Made by a program: the position numbers and the translations under genes
Notes under the pieces: model-generated
Told to the model about the DNA's origin: nothing
What the model saw: only the letters and a program-made list of their open reading frames with translations
Databases searched by the model: none
Shown: positions 16,388 through 24,925 of the stretch, in pieces
How the letters are laid out: the number at the start of each line of letters is the position of its first letter
How positions within the stretch are numbered: position 1 is the first letter of the stretch
From: Microbulbifer agarilyticus S89
GTDB lineage: Bacteria; Pseudomonadota; Gammaproteobacteria; Pseudomonadales; Cellvibrionaceae
Assembly (NCBI RefSeq): GCF_000220505.1
Contig: NZ_AFPJ01000055.1
Coordinates: 1-55,996, forward strand
DNA length: 55,996 bases
Reading direction: 5' to 3'

Positions 16388-17665
16388 TCACAGGTTTGCG
16401 CAGCAGTCGGCAATGGTGTCCATCTGTGATCGGGCAATGGAGAGTACCCGGGGAAGCTTTTCTTGCAGCACCGGCGCAATCTGCGCCCGCTGCGCAAAAG
16501 AATCGAATACGCAATCAACCAGTTCCTGTGTTTGCGTAATCCGAGGGTCAAATACCTGCTCCTGCTGGCCACAGCTCGCGAAGACCCCGAGCGTTTTGTC
16601 GCTATAGGCAATCGCTGCACTGGGTACACCGGACGATAGGGAAGCGATGGTTGAGTGCATGCGCGTACCGCAAAACCACTGTAATCGCGCAATAATCCAC
16701 TTAATTTCCATTTCGCTGTATTGCCCGGTGAGCACGCGTACACGATCCGCCGCTTTCCCACCCAGCTGATCCTGTAGCCGTCGACAGGCTCTCAAATCGG
16801 ACTCGACCTCAGCCTGAGGAACATTGACGTGTGGCACCAGCAAAATATTGACGTCGGACTCTTTTAGCAGGCGCTCGACCAAACACTGCACCGCCCTCGC
16901 ATAGTCCGCAGATATCCCATATTGGCGGGCGGCGGAGTCACCGCCGTTGTAAATAAGCCCGCTGATATTTATGCCTATGACAGCGGGGCCGGCGCCATGT
17001 GTGTCCCGCCCCAGCCAGTCTGCAACCGCGCCTTCCAGTTGTCGGGGACATACTGCGGGCAACAGGAAAGCCACATCAACACCGCATTTGTGTCGTGCAC
17101 TATCGAACTCCGGACCGAGCAAGTCCACCATGACTTCGAAGCTACGGGCATCCCGCGCCCAGGTTGCATGACTCCGCCGGACAATTTCGGCCGCGCGCGC
17201 ATGCGCTTTTTTCGTACGAAACGGACCATAGGTTTGCGGCAGTAGAATCAGTGGTTTGCGTGCGGCCAGTGCGATCTCTTTCGGTCGACTAATCAATTCA
17301 AAGCGGCGACTGCCATACAGGTCGGTAAAGCTGTCACCACCGCTGATATCAAGCACGACGCGGGACTGTTGGATAGTTTGTATCCCGGGATTCATCAACC
17401 CCGGGAATACCTGACTCAGGCGCATGTGCGCGAGGCTCTCACGTTTGTAGACACGCCGACTATTGATCAGCCCACAGCCACGCAGTGACCATTCGCTATC
17501 ACCAATACGGAGGTTTCTGCGACGGATACCTTTTCCATTATCAAATACGCATAAGTCCGCTCCGGGAATACGTTCCTGAATAGCGTGTACGACCGAGTTC
17601 GAGAGCGCATTCACACCGAGATTCCCGGTATCCGGCGCAGCACCCAGTAGTGAAATGCTGGTCAT
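16388..17665 (-). CDS. Polysaccharide pyruvyltransferase family protein
   Basis: A 425-residue member of the CsaB/WcaK-type family that moves pyruvate from phosphoenolpyruvate to a sugar as a ketal, or has related activity. Visible motifs are the N-terminal LLGAAPDTGNLGVNALS loop, LDISGGDSFTDLYG, LILLPQTYGPF and the C-terminal WFCGTRMHSTIASLSSGVP, which closely matches the family's RxHxxI substrate site. I use ATG 17665, since upstream codons are cysteine/arginine-rich and unlike the family. AAAGG lies 11 bases before it. This would be the first gene of the leftward block 17665-11653. Confidence 0.88.
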   Translation of the reverse strand: MTSISLLGAAPDTGNLGVNALSNSVVHAIQERIPGADLCVFDNGKGIRRRNLRIGDSEWSLRGCGLINSRRVYKRESLAHMRLSQVFPGLMNPGIQTIQQSRVVLDISGGDSFTDLYGSRRFELISRPKEIALAARKPLILLPQTYGPFRTKKAHARAAEIVRRSHATWARDARSFEVMVDLLGPEFDSARHKCGVDVAFLLPAVCPRQLEGAVADWLGRDTHGAGPAVIGINISGLIYNGGDSAARQYGISADYARAVQCLVERLLKESDVNILLVPHVNVPQAEVESDLRACRRLQDQLGGKAADRVRVLTGQYSEMEIKWIIARLQWFCGTRMHSTIASLSSGVPSAAIAYSDKTLGVFASCGQQEQVFDPRITQTQELVDCVFDSFAQRAQIAPVLQEKLPRVLSIARSQMDTIADCCANL

Positions 17666-17993
17666 TGGAGATTTGCCTTTTGGAGTACTTTGCCGACACA
17701 GATACGCACGACACTGTGCACAGCGGTTGCGATCGGCAATAGTTATTTGCACTCGCAGAAGATTAGTTCATACGGGGATAAAAGATATTTCGAAAAATGT
17801 GCCGCTGCGCAATTCGAAATTGACGAGATATTTCCCGCTGGATAGTTGGCATTTATTAGCCCGTCAAAATTGCTTTTGGACCTAAACTAGCGAGGGTCTT
17901 GGTGGGTAGTCCTGAGCATTGCCTACGAGTGCGTCGTCGGACGATGCACAAAAGCCACACCATCACTATGTGCCCTGCACGCGGGAGTCAGGT
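17666..17993. other. Divergent intergenic region between pyruvyltransferase and flippase
   Basis: About 330 bases hold the start sites of two divergent operons. I see an imperfect palindrome CAATTCGAAATTG near 17810 and a TTGACG near 17820, but no well-matched -10 box at the right distance. Short open frames here are not convincing genes. Confidence 0.4.
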
Positions 17994-19481
17994 TTGTCCG
18001 TTCGTTCAAGCATTGTCAAAGGCGCATCCATACTCAGTGCCAGCCAGGGAATCGTTGCGATCAGCTCAATGCTGCGCAACATTATTATCGCCCGCCATAT
18101 AGATAGTGAGAATTTTGGTATTGCAACGACGTTTGCGCTGACCATTTCGCTGGTAGAAATGACCAGTAATTTGGCACTGGATCGCGTGCTGGTGCAGGAT
18201 GATGAAGGCGACAGTGACGCCATGCTGAGTTCGGCGCATCTGATGCAGTTCACCAAAGGAATCCTGATCGCGCTGGTATTGGTCGCGATCGCCGGCCCGG
18301 TGGCGAACCTGTTTGGCCTACCCCATCTGGTTCATGTGTTTCAATTGGTGGCCCTAATCCCCGCTCTGCACGGATTGATGCATTTCGATTTTGTCGTGCG
18401 ACAGCGCAAACTGGACTTTTTCCCAACCGCCTTATTCGACACCTTGCCTGAGCTACTCACTTTGTTAGTCGCCCTGCTGGCGACCCTGGTATTCGATGAT
18501 TACCGCGTGATGCTCACGGTGATCCTGCTGCAGGCCATGCTCAGTGTGGTCGCATCCCATCTGCTCGCACGCCGTCCGTATCGCTGGACCTTCAACTGGC
18601 TGCTGGCGCGGCGCAAACTGCGGTTCGGCTGGCCATTGCTAATCAATGGTTTTCTGATGTTCGGAATCTTCCAGGGGGATCGTGTCATCATCGGCTCGCA
18701 ATTCGATATGCATACGCTGGGTTGGTACAGCGTGGCTTTTTCACTTTGCATGCTGCCAACAATCATTTTCGCGAAACTCAGCGCATCCATACTGATGCCA
18801 ATACTTTCCCGCAATCGCGATAACAGTGAAATATTCGTTCCTTGCTGCACCATGAGCCTCACCGCATGCGCCGCCTTTGGTCTACTCATGGTACTGGGGT
18901 TTGCTCTGGCGGGTTCCGCATTGATTCAGCTGAGTTTTGGTGACCAATACATTCAGGCAGCTAGCGTTATCGTCATACTGAGCATCATGCAGGCTTTACG
19001 GGTATTACGTATCGCACCATCCATCATCGCCAACAGTCAGGGACGCACAGAGAATGCGATGATCGCGAATATCTTTCGCAGTCTGGCGCTGCCTGTTGCC
19101 GCCTACCTCGCCGTCACCGGGCACTCAGTGCAGGCTGTTGCCGCCTGTGGCATTGCCGGGGAGGCCGTTGCACTGGGTATCTCGGTGTATCTAGCGCCGA
19201 TCAAACATGGAAAAGTCGTGTTCGTACGGCGACTACTCCTGCTTTCCGCATGCGGTGTTGCAATTGCGACCGTCACGATTGGACTGGCCCCCACGCAGAC
19301 AACAGCCGGTGGGCTTTCGGGCCTCATTCTTCAGCTCCTCTATGGTGGCGCTATCGCCCTGCTCCTGGCCAGCCTTCTTGCGCTGACAGATCCCCACCTG
19401 CGCAGAGAGTGTCGTCATCTCTGGCAACGGACGCGTGACACAAAGTCCCCAGAACAATCACTTATCAACAATGACATCTGA
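17994..19481 (+). CDS. Oligosaccharide flippase (Wzx family, MATE/MOP superfamily)
   Basis: A membrane protein of about 495 residues with twelve or more hydrophobic helices, the RNIIIARHIDSENFGIATTFAL start typical of Wzx/polysaccharide-transport proteins, and the internal GWYSVAFSLCMLP segment. It would flip undecaprenyl-linked repeat units to the periplasm. No in-frame ATG exists near the N terminus. I choose TTG 17994 because GGGAG sits six bases upstream; TTG 17919 would add 25 unconserved residues. It overlaps the start of the following amide-ligase gene by 11 bases. Confidence 0.87.
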   Translation: MSVRSSIVKGASILSASQGIVAISSMLRNIIIARHIDSENFGIATTFALTISLVEMTSNLALDRVLVQDDEGDSDAMLSSAHLMQFTKGILIALVLVAIAGPVANLFGLPHLVHVFQLVALIPALHGLMHFDFVVRQRKLDFFPTALFDTLPELLTLLVALLATLVFDDYRVMLTVILLQAMLSVVASHLLARRPYRWTFNWLLARRKLRFGWPLLINGFLMFGIFQGDRVIIGSQFDMHTLGWYSVAFSLCMLPTIIFAKLSASILMPILSRNRDNSEIFVPCCTMSLTACAAFGLLMVLGFALAGSALIQLSFGDQYIQAASVIVILSIMQALRVLRIAPSIIANSQGRTENAMIANIFRSLALPVAAYLAVTGHSVQAVAACGIAGEAVALGISVYLAPIKHGKVVFVRRLLLLSACGVAIATVTIGLAPTQTTAGGLSGLILQLLYGGAIALLLASLLALTDPHLRRECRHLWQRTRDTKSPEQSLINNDI

Positions 19482-21054
19482 AACAAACACCATGCACCTA
19501 CCCAAGCAATACCTGATCACGAAGCAACCCGTCTCGGCGCTCTCCGGTTGGCGCAACATTGAATATCTGGGGTGGTGCTTATCCCTCGCCAAGGAAGTGC
19601 CGTTGGTTACGGTTGAGGACCTCGACGGTAACTCGATCGGACGAATCGTTGGCTGGGTGATCTGGCAGGGAAAACTGCTACAGGATGGCGACGTTATCCA
19701 GTCCACCAATCAGACTGACGGCGTCGCAGTGGAGTATGACGCGTTTTGTGGGCGCTTTGTGTACCTGTACGCGCTCCACCAGCAACTAGCAGTAATCACG
19801 GACGCTGGCGGCATGATGTCACTGGTCTACAGTGCCGAGCTGGAAGCGGCTGCATCAACCCCAGCCGTGCTGCAACTGATTCAGGAACTGAGGTTTGACC
19901 AGTTAACCTTCGACGCGCTAACAGCCGGCAGCCCGAAGAAATGGCTGCCATTTGGCGTTACCCCCTATCACGGCGTCGCGCGACTACTCCCCAACCATCG
20001 ACTTACGCTGAGTGATTGGCGTGTCGAGCGGATATATCCTTACTCTGTCAGCGCTAGCAATCGAAACATCGATTCGATAGATTCAATGGATTCAATCCAT
20101 TCAAGCGCACCCTATTCATGTGCATCACTTATCGACGGCTCAGATATCGATAATGTTACGGGCATGATCGCTGGTTGGGTAAAGCAAAACGTCGCGGCAC
20201 TGGTACACGCAGGACATAATGTGGCCCACTTAACCGGCGGTGTCGACTCCAGAATGATACTGGCAGCATCCAGAGATCTTTGTGACCAAATGCGCTTCCA
20301 GACGGTGAGCGCAGATGATGTCGGCACACGTCTGGATAACCATATCGCCGGAAGAATCGCCAAGAAGTTTGGACTCAATTACAGTACTCTGCAGTTTCAG
20401 CAGCCCACAGACGAAGAAGTCCATGCATGGCGTCAACGTACCGGCTACTGCGTAGAGGACGCAGTAACCCAGCTGTGTACTACCGCGCGCATTCACAATA
20501 ATCATTGCCACGAAATGACCGGCACCTGCGGCGAAGCATTGAAAAGCCCCTATTGGTACCCGGGAGATGAAAACCTGGCCACACTGACGACTCAGGGACT
20601 ACTGCGCCGGTTTGAATTCCCCGAAAACGATATCACCACCAGACTGGCAGAGGCATGGATAGCTGAATTCCCAGCGGATATCAGCGCCGGGAATCTGCTC
20701 GACCTCGCCTATATCGAACTGCGGCTGGGTTGCTGGGCCGGTCCCAGCATGTTTGGCCACGATATATCCTTCCCGTCTATCAGCCCTTTCAATAGCGCAC
20801 GCTACTACCGGGCGATTTTGTCCGTCTCTGAACAAGTGCGCGCCAAGGGAGACTTGATTCCCGCCGTTTACCGGCACCTCTGGCCTGAATTGCTGGATAC
20901 ACCATTCAACCGCGCCACAGGGTTTGCCAAATTGCTTTTTCTTTCGGAAGAAATACGCCGCATGCTGCCGGTGGAATTCAAGGATCAGATCAAACGTATT
21001 CGCTCTGCGTTACATGCGCGCAAGACGCGATCCAGCCAGCGGGCTCAGGTTTAG
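19471..21054 (+). CDS. Asparagine synthetase-like amide ligase lacking the N-terminal glutaminase Cys
   Basis: A 527-residue protein with the ATP-pyrophosphatase domain of class B asparagine synthetases: LTGGVDSRM at 254-262 is the PP-loop that binds ATP. The first ~190 residues resemble the glutaminase fold (FCGRFVYLYALHQQLAVITD, GGMMSLVYS) but no Cys follows the start Met, so glutamine-derived ammonia is unlikely. Relatives with this loss (beta-lactam synthetase, lasso-peptide cyclase) form amides from another amine. In this locus it may amidate a uronic acid or couple an amino compound to the glycan; that is inference. The start at ATG 19471 overlaps the flippase stop; ATG 19492 is possible. 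A 9-base tandem repeat lies inside (20068-20103). Confidence 0.8.
   Translation: MTSETNTMHLPKQYLITKQPVSALSGWRNIEYLGWCLSLAKEVPLVTVEDLDGNSIGRIVGWVIWQGKLLQDGDVIQSTNQTDGVAVEYDAFCGRFVYLYALHQQLAVITDAGGMMSLVYSAELEAAASTPAVLQLIQELRFDQLTFDALTAGSPKKWLPFGVTPYHGVARLLPNHRLTLSDWRVERIYPYSVSASNRNIDSIDSMDSIHSSAPYSCASLIDGSDIDNVTGMIAGWVKQNVAALVHAGHNVAHLTGGVDSRMILAASRDLCDQMRFQTVSADDVGTRLDNHIAGRIAKKFGLNYSTLQFQQPTDEEVHAWRQRTGYCVEDAVTQLCTTARIHNNHCHEMTGTCGEALKSPYWYPGDENLATLTTQGLLRRFEFPENDITTRLAEAWIAEFPADISAGNLLDLAYIELRLGCWAGPSMFGHDISFPSISPFNSARYYRAILSVSEQVRAKGDLIPAVYRHLWPELLDTPFNRATGFAKLLFLSEEIRRMLPVEFKDQIKRIRSALHARKTRSSQRAQV
20068..20103 (+). repeat. Four 9-base tandem units inside the amide-ligase gene
   Basis: Units ATCGATTCG, ATAGATTCA, ATGGATTCA and ATCCATTCA encode IDSIDSMDSIHS in the linker between the N-terminal domain and the ATP-binding domain. 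The unit is a multiple of three, so copy-number change would keep the frame. Confidence 0.8.
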
Positions 21055-21084
21055 CCAGTCCTCTGGCGGGGAGTCATGGACTGG
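21055..21084. terminator. Hairpin between convergent genes
   Basis: CCAGTCC at 21055-21061 pairs with GGACTGG at 21078-21084, directly after the amide-ligase stop and overlapping the stop codon of the leftward beta-helix gene. There is no clear T-run, so it is a weak or bidirectional terminator candidate. Confidence 0.4.
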
Positions 21085-22579
21085 CATTATTAGACTGCGC
21101 TTCAGAAGTTTCCGCTTCTGCTGATGCAGTAAACTGCACAGGTCCCGGCACCGGCCGTAGAACCCGGCTTCGCGCCACGGGCGCACCCAGGAACCCGCTG
21201 TCCTGTAGCGGCGCAAGAAAGTATTCCGGCAGTTGATCTGCCGCCACCTTTTGCGAATTTTCTTCCCCACCAGACAACGTCAAATCAAGTATCGACTTCT
21301 CCGGGAAGGTTAAATCATTTCGCACGCGGAAAAACTTGCCATTTTCCATCAGCATCGGATGCTCCCCACAGCCGAGGTCGCGCCCAACAACTAGGTGTGA
21401 CGCAGAGTCTACAGGCTGGATCTGCCACTTTTTACCGCGCTTCAGGGACCAGAAGAAATTACTGCGTTCCTCTGCAGCCGGGGGAATCATGGCTGCCCCC
21501 AGAAAAATATTGTTGTAAAGCTTGAGTCCGGACCCGTCGAATCCCTCGGCAATGGAGTGGACGTTTAACGCAACGTTATAGCGATAATGGCCATCATTTG
21601 TCACACCGTTACACTTGCCGGGTCGTTTTTTCGAAAAGAAAAAATTATTGCGCAGCACAACGTTCTCGCCGAGATTGTAGATCCGCAGTGCGCTGTTATT
21701 CGATGTATCGTACAGCGCATTACTTTCTATCAGAATATTTCGATAGGCCGTGACATCAGCGGGGATGTCATTTTGGTACAGCATCATGCCAGAGGAGTTA
21801 CCGATGCCATGCAAGAGATTACCGCGTACGACCAGGTCGTTGGCGCTAATCGCGATAATACTCTGATGGGGCTTATGGTACGCCAAAGGGTCCTCGGGAT
21901 AGCGCACGAAATCCCTGCCGGTTATATGGTTATTTTCAATGAGCCCGTTGCGGCTCCGGCTCATATAAATGATCCCCGAAGATCCAGTGACCGTGATAAA
22001 GTTTCCCCGAACCGTGACGTCATTTGACTTGCGAATCAGAACCCCTCGAAATACCTCATAAAACTTGTTCCCTTCGATTAGCACGTTTTCAGTACGGCGC
22101 AGGTTTATCGCATACACGCCATCATCCGGGCCGCGTGACCAATGATCCGAGTGTAATGTACTGTTGCGGATTACCAGATAGCGCGCATTAATGACCTGCA
22201 CCAGTCGCAGACGACGCGTACTGAAGATGTCAAATCCATCAAAAGAAATAAAGCTATCCGCGGGTTCTGGATAGTGAATTTCAATTCCCTCCAGTCGCGG
22301 ACGAGCACCTGGCGCAGCCACATACTCGACAAACGCGCTTGAGTCGCTGGCTTCATTCTCGACAAATGCACGGTAGTCACCATCATGCACAACAACTCGT
22401 GCCGGTCCTTTGAGTGTGCGGCGCGCTTTTTCAAGCGTCGCCCAGGGTGAATCCGCCGTACCACGGTTGTTATCGTCGCCATTTTTTCCATCAACGTGAT
22501 AGTCGGCGAAAAGGTTCGCGCTAAATGTCAGTAACAAACCTATGTAGAGAAAAATCACCGGAAACTTCACGTTCAGCAC
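21074..22579 (-). CDS. Secreted right-handed parallel beta-helix protein (pectate-lyase-like fold)
   Basis: A 501-residue exported protein. The N terminus is a signal peptide (FPVIFLYIGLLLTFSANLFA) followed by YHVDGKNGDDNNRGTADSPW, the usual opening of beta-helix lyase/epimerase proteins. PbH1-type coils recur between about 120 and 330 (NVLIEGNKFYEV, DVTVRGNFITVTG, NGLIENNHITG, DLVVRGNLLHG, NVVLRNNFFF). It may be a lyase, epimerase or hydrolase acting on the exopolysaccharide during export; no catalytic residues can be assigned. The outer start is GTG 22579; GTG 22570 has a better spaced AGGTG and is equally plausible. A 12-base palindrome lies just upstream. Confidence 0.83.
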   Translation of the reverse strand: MLNVKFPVIFLYIGLLLTFSANLFADYHVDGKNGDDNNRGTADSPWATLEKARRTLKGPARVVVHDGDYRAFVENEASDSSAFVEYVAAPGARPRLEGIEIHYPEPADSFISFDGFDIFSTRRLRLVQVINARYLVIRNSTLHSDHWSRGPDDGVYAINLRRTENVLIEGNKFYEVFRGVLIRKSNDVTVRGNFITVTGSSGIIYMSRSRNGLIENNHITGRDFVRYPEDPLAYHKPHQSIIAISANDLVVRGNLLHGIGNSSGMMLYQNDIPADVTAYRNILIESNALYDTSNNSALRIYNLGENVVLRNNFFFSKKRPGKCNGVTNDGHYRYNVALNVHSIAEGFDGSGLKLYNNIFLGAAMIPPAAEERSNFFWSLKRGKKWQIQPVDSASHLVVGRDLGCGEHPMLMENGKFFRVRNDLTFPEKSILDLTLSGGEENSQKVAADQLPEYFLAPLQDSGFLGAPVARSRVLRPVPGPVQFTASAEAETSEAQSNNASP

Positions 22580-22590
22580 CTATTACCCAT

Positions 22591-22602
22591 ATATCGCGAT
22601 AT
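22591..22602. promoter_or_regulatory. 12-base perfect palindrome, possible operator
   Basis: ATATCGCGATAT is perfectly self-complementary and lies 12 bases upstream of the beta-helix gene start, inside the ~210-base divergent region shared with the VanZ-like gene. Position suits a repressor site overlapping the leader; no cognate regulator is visible. Confidence 0.3.
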
Positions 22603-22790
22603 TTGTACACAACCTAGTCAGGATAGACCTGCTGCCTTCCTTAGGATGGTCAATTCCCCCACACCGATAAGCGCTCGATAAAGTGGCGGCTGGACATAGA
22701 TAGCAGCCCACACTTTTCACCTGGTGACACATACACTAATGACTATCGACCCGATTTTTACTCCCTTGCTGTAAGCGGTAACTTTCAAGC

Positions 22791-23213
22791 GTGAAACTCA
22801 ACCTCCAGGATACTTCTGAACGCCACCAGGGAAAGTGGCGACTACTACTGTTTTCGATACTGCTCATCTGTTTATATGCCGGCTTGCGGCCAAACCCGAT
22901 TCCCCAACTCTTTCGTAACTTTGATCTGTTACTGCACTTCAGTGCCTGTGCGGGTGTTGCTTATGTCACCGTATTCGCATTCCGCCCACCGTTGCGCCAC
23001 TGGGTCATCGCTGCGCTGTTCATCGCAGCGATTTTCATTGAGGCGGCACAGGGCGCACTGCTGGCACGGCGTGCCGCTTCCACCGCCGATTTCTTTGCTG
23101 GTATCGCTGGAATCCCTGTTGGCTGGTGGCTGGCTAGGGAAGTAAGGAGACGCCTGCGTCGTTGGTGTAGACAGAAAAATTGGCGGAATCCACGCACACG
23201 CAATCATTGGTGA
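22791..23213 (+). CDS. VanZ-like small membrane protein
   Basis: A 140-residue protein with about four hydrophobic segments (LLLFSILLICLYAGL, LLLHFSACAGVAYVTVFAF, WVIAALFIAAIFIEAAQGAL, DFFAGIAGIPVGWWLA). The DLLLHF and IEAAQ blocks resemble the DKxxHF and ExxQ signatures of VanZ-like proteins. Such proteins are common in polysaccharide loci but have no agreed biochemical role. The start is GTG 22791, with a weak ribosome site. It leads the rightward export operon. Confidence 0.75.
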   Translation: MKLNLQDTSERHQGKWRLLLFSILLICLYAGLRPNPIPQLFRNFDLLLHFSACAGVAYVTVFAFRPPLRHWVIAALFIAAIFIEAAQGALLARRAASTADFFAGIAGIPVGWWLAREVRRRLRRWCRQKNWRNPRTRNHW

Positions 23214-23352
23214 CAATACTTTCCAGACACCCTTGCGGGCTTCGGATACTCGTCCAATATTATGTGCAAAAGATGCTCAACCGGTTTAATTGGCAACCAA
23301 CCCGATTGAATTATCAGCAGCAAGTTGTAGAAGTAATCCCGGAGGTAGCGCA

Positions 23353-24762
23353 GTGCAGCAGGGATGGATCCGCACCCATCAAAGTGATTTGGCCGCTGTT
23401 TATCGTCTGCTTGATGGTGCGCTGATACTCGGCGCCTTATTGGTCTGCACACTCGTCAGTGGTATTGCTCTCGATAAGGATTGGCTCATTGCCGGCCTTA
23501 CCGCGGTAATACTGTTTGCATTTATCGGGGAATCACTCGAGCTGTACCGATCATGGCGGACAGAAAGCTTTCGCAATATGCTTTTGACGACCGCACTCGC
23601 CTGGGCCGTGGTCTGCCTGCTGCTGCTACTCATCGGCTACTTCTCTGCGCAGGCAGCTATTTATTCTCGTCTCGTGGTGGGCAGTTGGTTCTGCTTGACT
23701 CTGCTAGGGCTGGGGTTATGGCGCTTCGCTTTGCGGCAACTGCTCCACTACCTGAGGGTCAATGATCACAATACCCGTTCCGCTGCAATTCTTGGGTTCA
23801 ATCAGGCGGCAGTCAGGCTGGCCGAGGAATTACAGCGCAACCCCCAGTTAGGTATTCGACTACAGGGTATCTACCGGCTTCCCGGGTACGACGGAGACAC
23901 TGATGCGATCACGCATGAAAACGCCCACCTGCTCGCAGGTGAATTAGAACAGGCGTTATCCGCGGCAAGGGCTGGCGATCTCGATTTGATCTACATCGCG
24001 TTGCCAATGGGAGAGGCACGTCATATTGGCGAACTGCTGGCGGCTTTAGGGGATACCACGGCCACCGTCTTTCTTCTACCAGACATCTTCGGTAGTAATT
24101 TACTGCAAACGCGCTGGCAGCGGATCGGAGGCAGCACGGTCCTGAGTATTTATGACAGCCCTATTCAAGGAATCAACAGTTGGTTAAAGCGGCTCGAAGA
24201 CCTTCTGGTTTCGACACTGGCATTAGTCCTTTTGAGCCCATTAATGTTACTCATCGCGCTTGGTGTAAAACTCACCAGCTCGGGCCCAGTGCTGTTTAAG
24301 CAGCGTCGCTATGGTCTGAACGGGCATACCATCGACGTCTGGAAATTTCGCTCCATGACGTGCACCGAAGATGGGCCTCACATCCAACAGGCACAAAAAA
24401 ACGATGCGCGAGTTACCCCCTTCGGTCGCTTCTTGCGATGCACTTCACTGGATGAATTGCCACAGCTATTCAATGTGCTCGGTGGCTCTATGTCCATCGT
24501 CGGCCCACGCCCTCACGCGGTAGCGCACAACGAACAATTTCGCTCCATCGTCAGCGGCTACATGCTGCGCCATAAAGTGAAGCCCGGTATTACCGGCTGG
24601 GCACAAATCAATGGCTGGCGCGGTGAAACCGATACGCTGGAAAAAATGCACAAACGTGTCGAACACGATCTGGAGTACATTCGCAACTGGTCGATATTCC
24701 TCGACCTGCGAATCTTATGCCTCACTGTGTCACGTGGTTTCGTCGGCAAAAATGCATACTGA
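23353..24762 (+). CDS. Undecaprenyl-phosphate sugar phosphotransferase (WcaJ/WbaP-type initiating enzyme)
   Basis: A 469-residue polyprenyl-phosphate hexose-1-phosphate transferase that puts the first sugar phosphate on undecaprenyl phosphate. Four N-terminal helices and a Rossmann-like central region are followed by the membrane-entry helix (LVSTLALVLLSPLMLLIAL) and the catalytic domain: KFRSM, DELPQLFNVLGGSMSIVGPRPH, GITGWAQINGWRG and KRVEHDLEYIRNWS. The family catalytic Asp-Glu is in DELPQ. GTG 23353 is the start because GGAGG lies seven bases upstream. The sugar (glucose or galactose) is not decided by sequence. Confidence 0.93.
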   Translation: MQQGWIRTHQSDLAAVYRLLDGALILGALLVCTLVSGIALDKDWLIAGLTAVILFAFIGESLELYRSWRTESFRNMLLTTALAWAVVCLLLLLIGYFSAQAAIYSRLVVGSWFCLTLLGLGLWRFALRQLLHYLRVNDHNTRSAAILGFNQAAVRLAEELQRNPQLGIRLQGIYRLPGYDGDTDAITHENAHLLAGELEQALSAARAGDLDLIYIALPMGEARHIGELLAALGDTTATVFLLPDIFGSNLLQTRWQRIGGSTVLSIYDSPIQGINSWLKRLEDLLVSTLALVLLSPLMLLIALGVKLTSSGPVLFKQRRYGLNGHTIDVWKFRSMTCTEDGPHIQQAQKNDARVTPFGRFLRCTSLDELPQLFNVLGGSMSIVGPRPHAVAHNEQFRSIVSGYMLRHKVKPGITGWAQINGWRGETDTLEKMHKRVEHDLEYIRNWSIFLDLRILCLTVSRGFVGKNAY

Positions 24763-24781
24763 ATTAACACCGCGCCGATTA

Positions 24782-24798
24782 TTGGCTGTTTTTGTGCA
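24782..24798 (+). promoter_or_regulatory. Candidate sigma54 promoter before the export genes
   Basis: TTGGCTGTTTTTGTGCA has GG and GC separated by exactly ten bases, the invariant -24/-12 spacing of sigma54 promoters, though the inner bases match poorly. It lies 128 bases before the outer-membrane barrel gene, in the only sizeable gap (163 bases) of this part of the operon. Confidence 0.25.
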
Positions 24799-24925
24799 GT
24801 TGATGTGCACACTTCGCAGGTGCTTCTAAACTCAGGTTTCAGAAGAAAAGAACCACCGCAATTGTTATAGACGGGTTAGTAGCAGTCCCCGCCTCAACGC
24901 GATATCGCAAGCAGGAAGGACATAT

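Noticed and set aside
17850-17870. TTGGCATTTATTAGC-like sigma54 site before the flippase
   Set aside because: The GG and GC are nine bases apart instead of ten.
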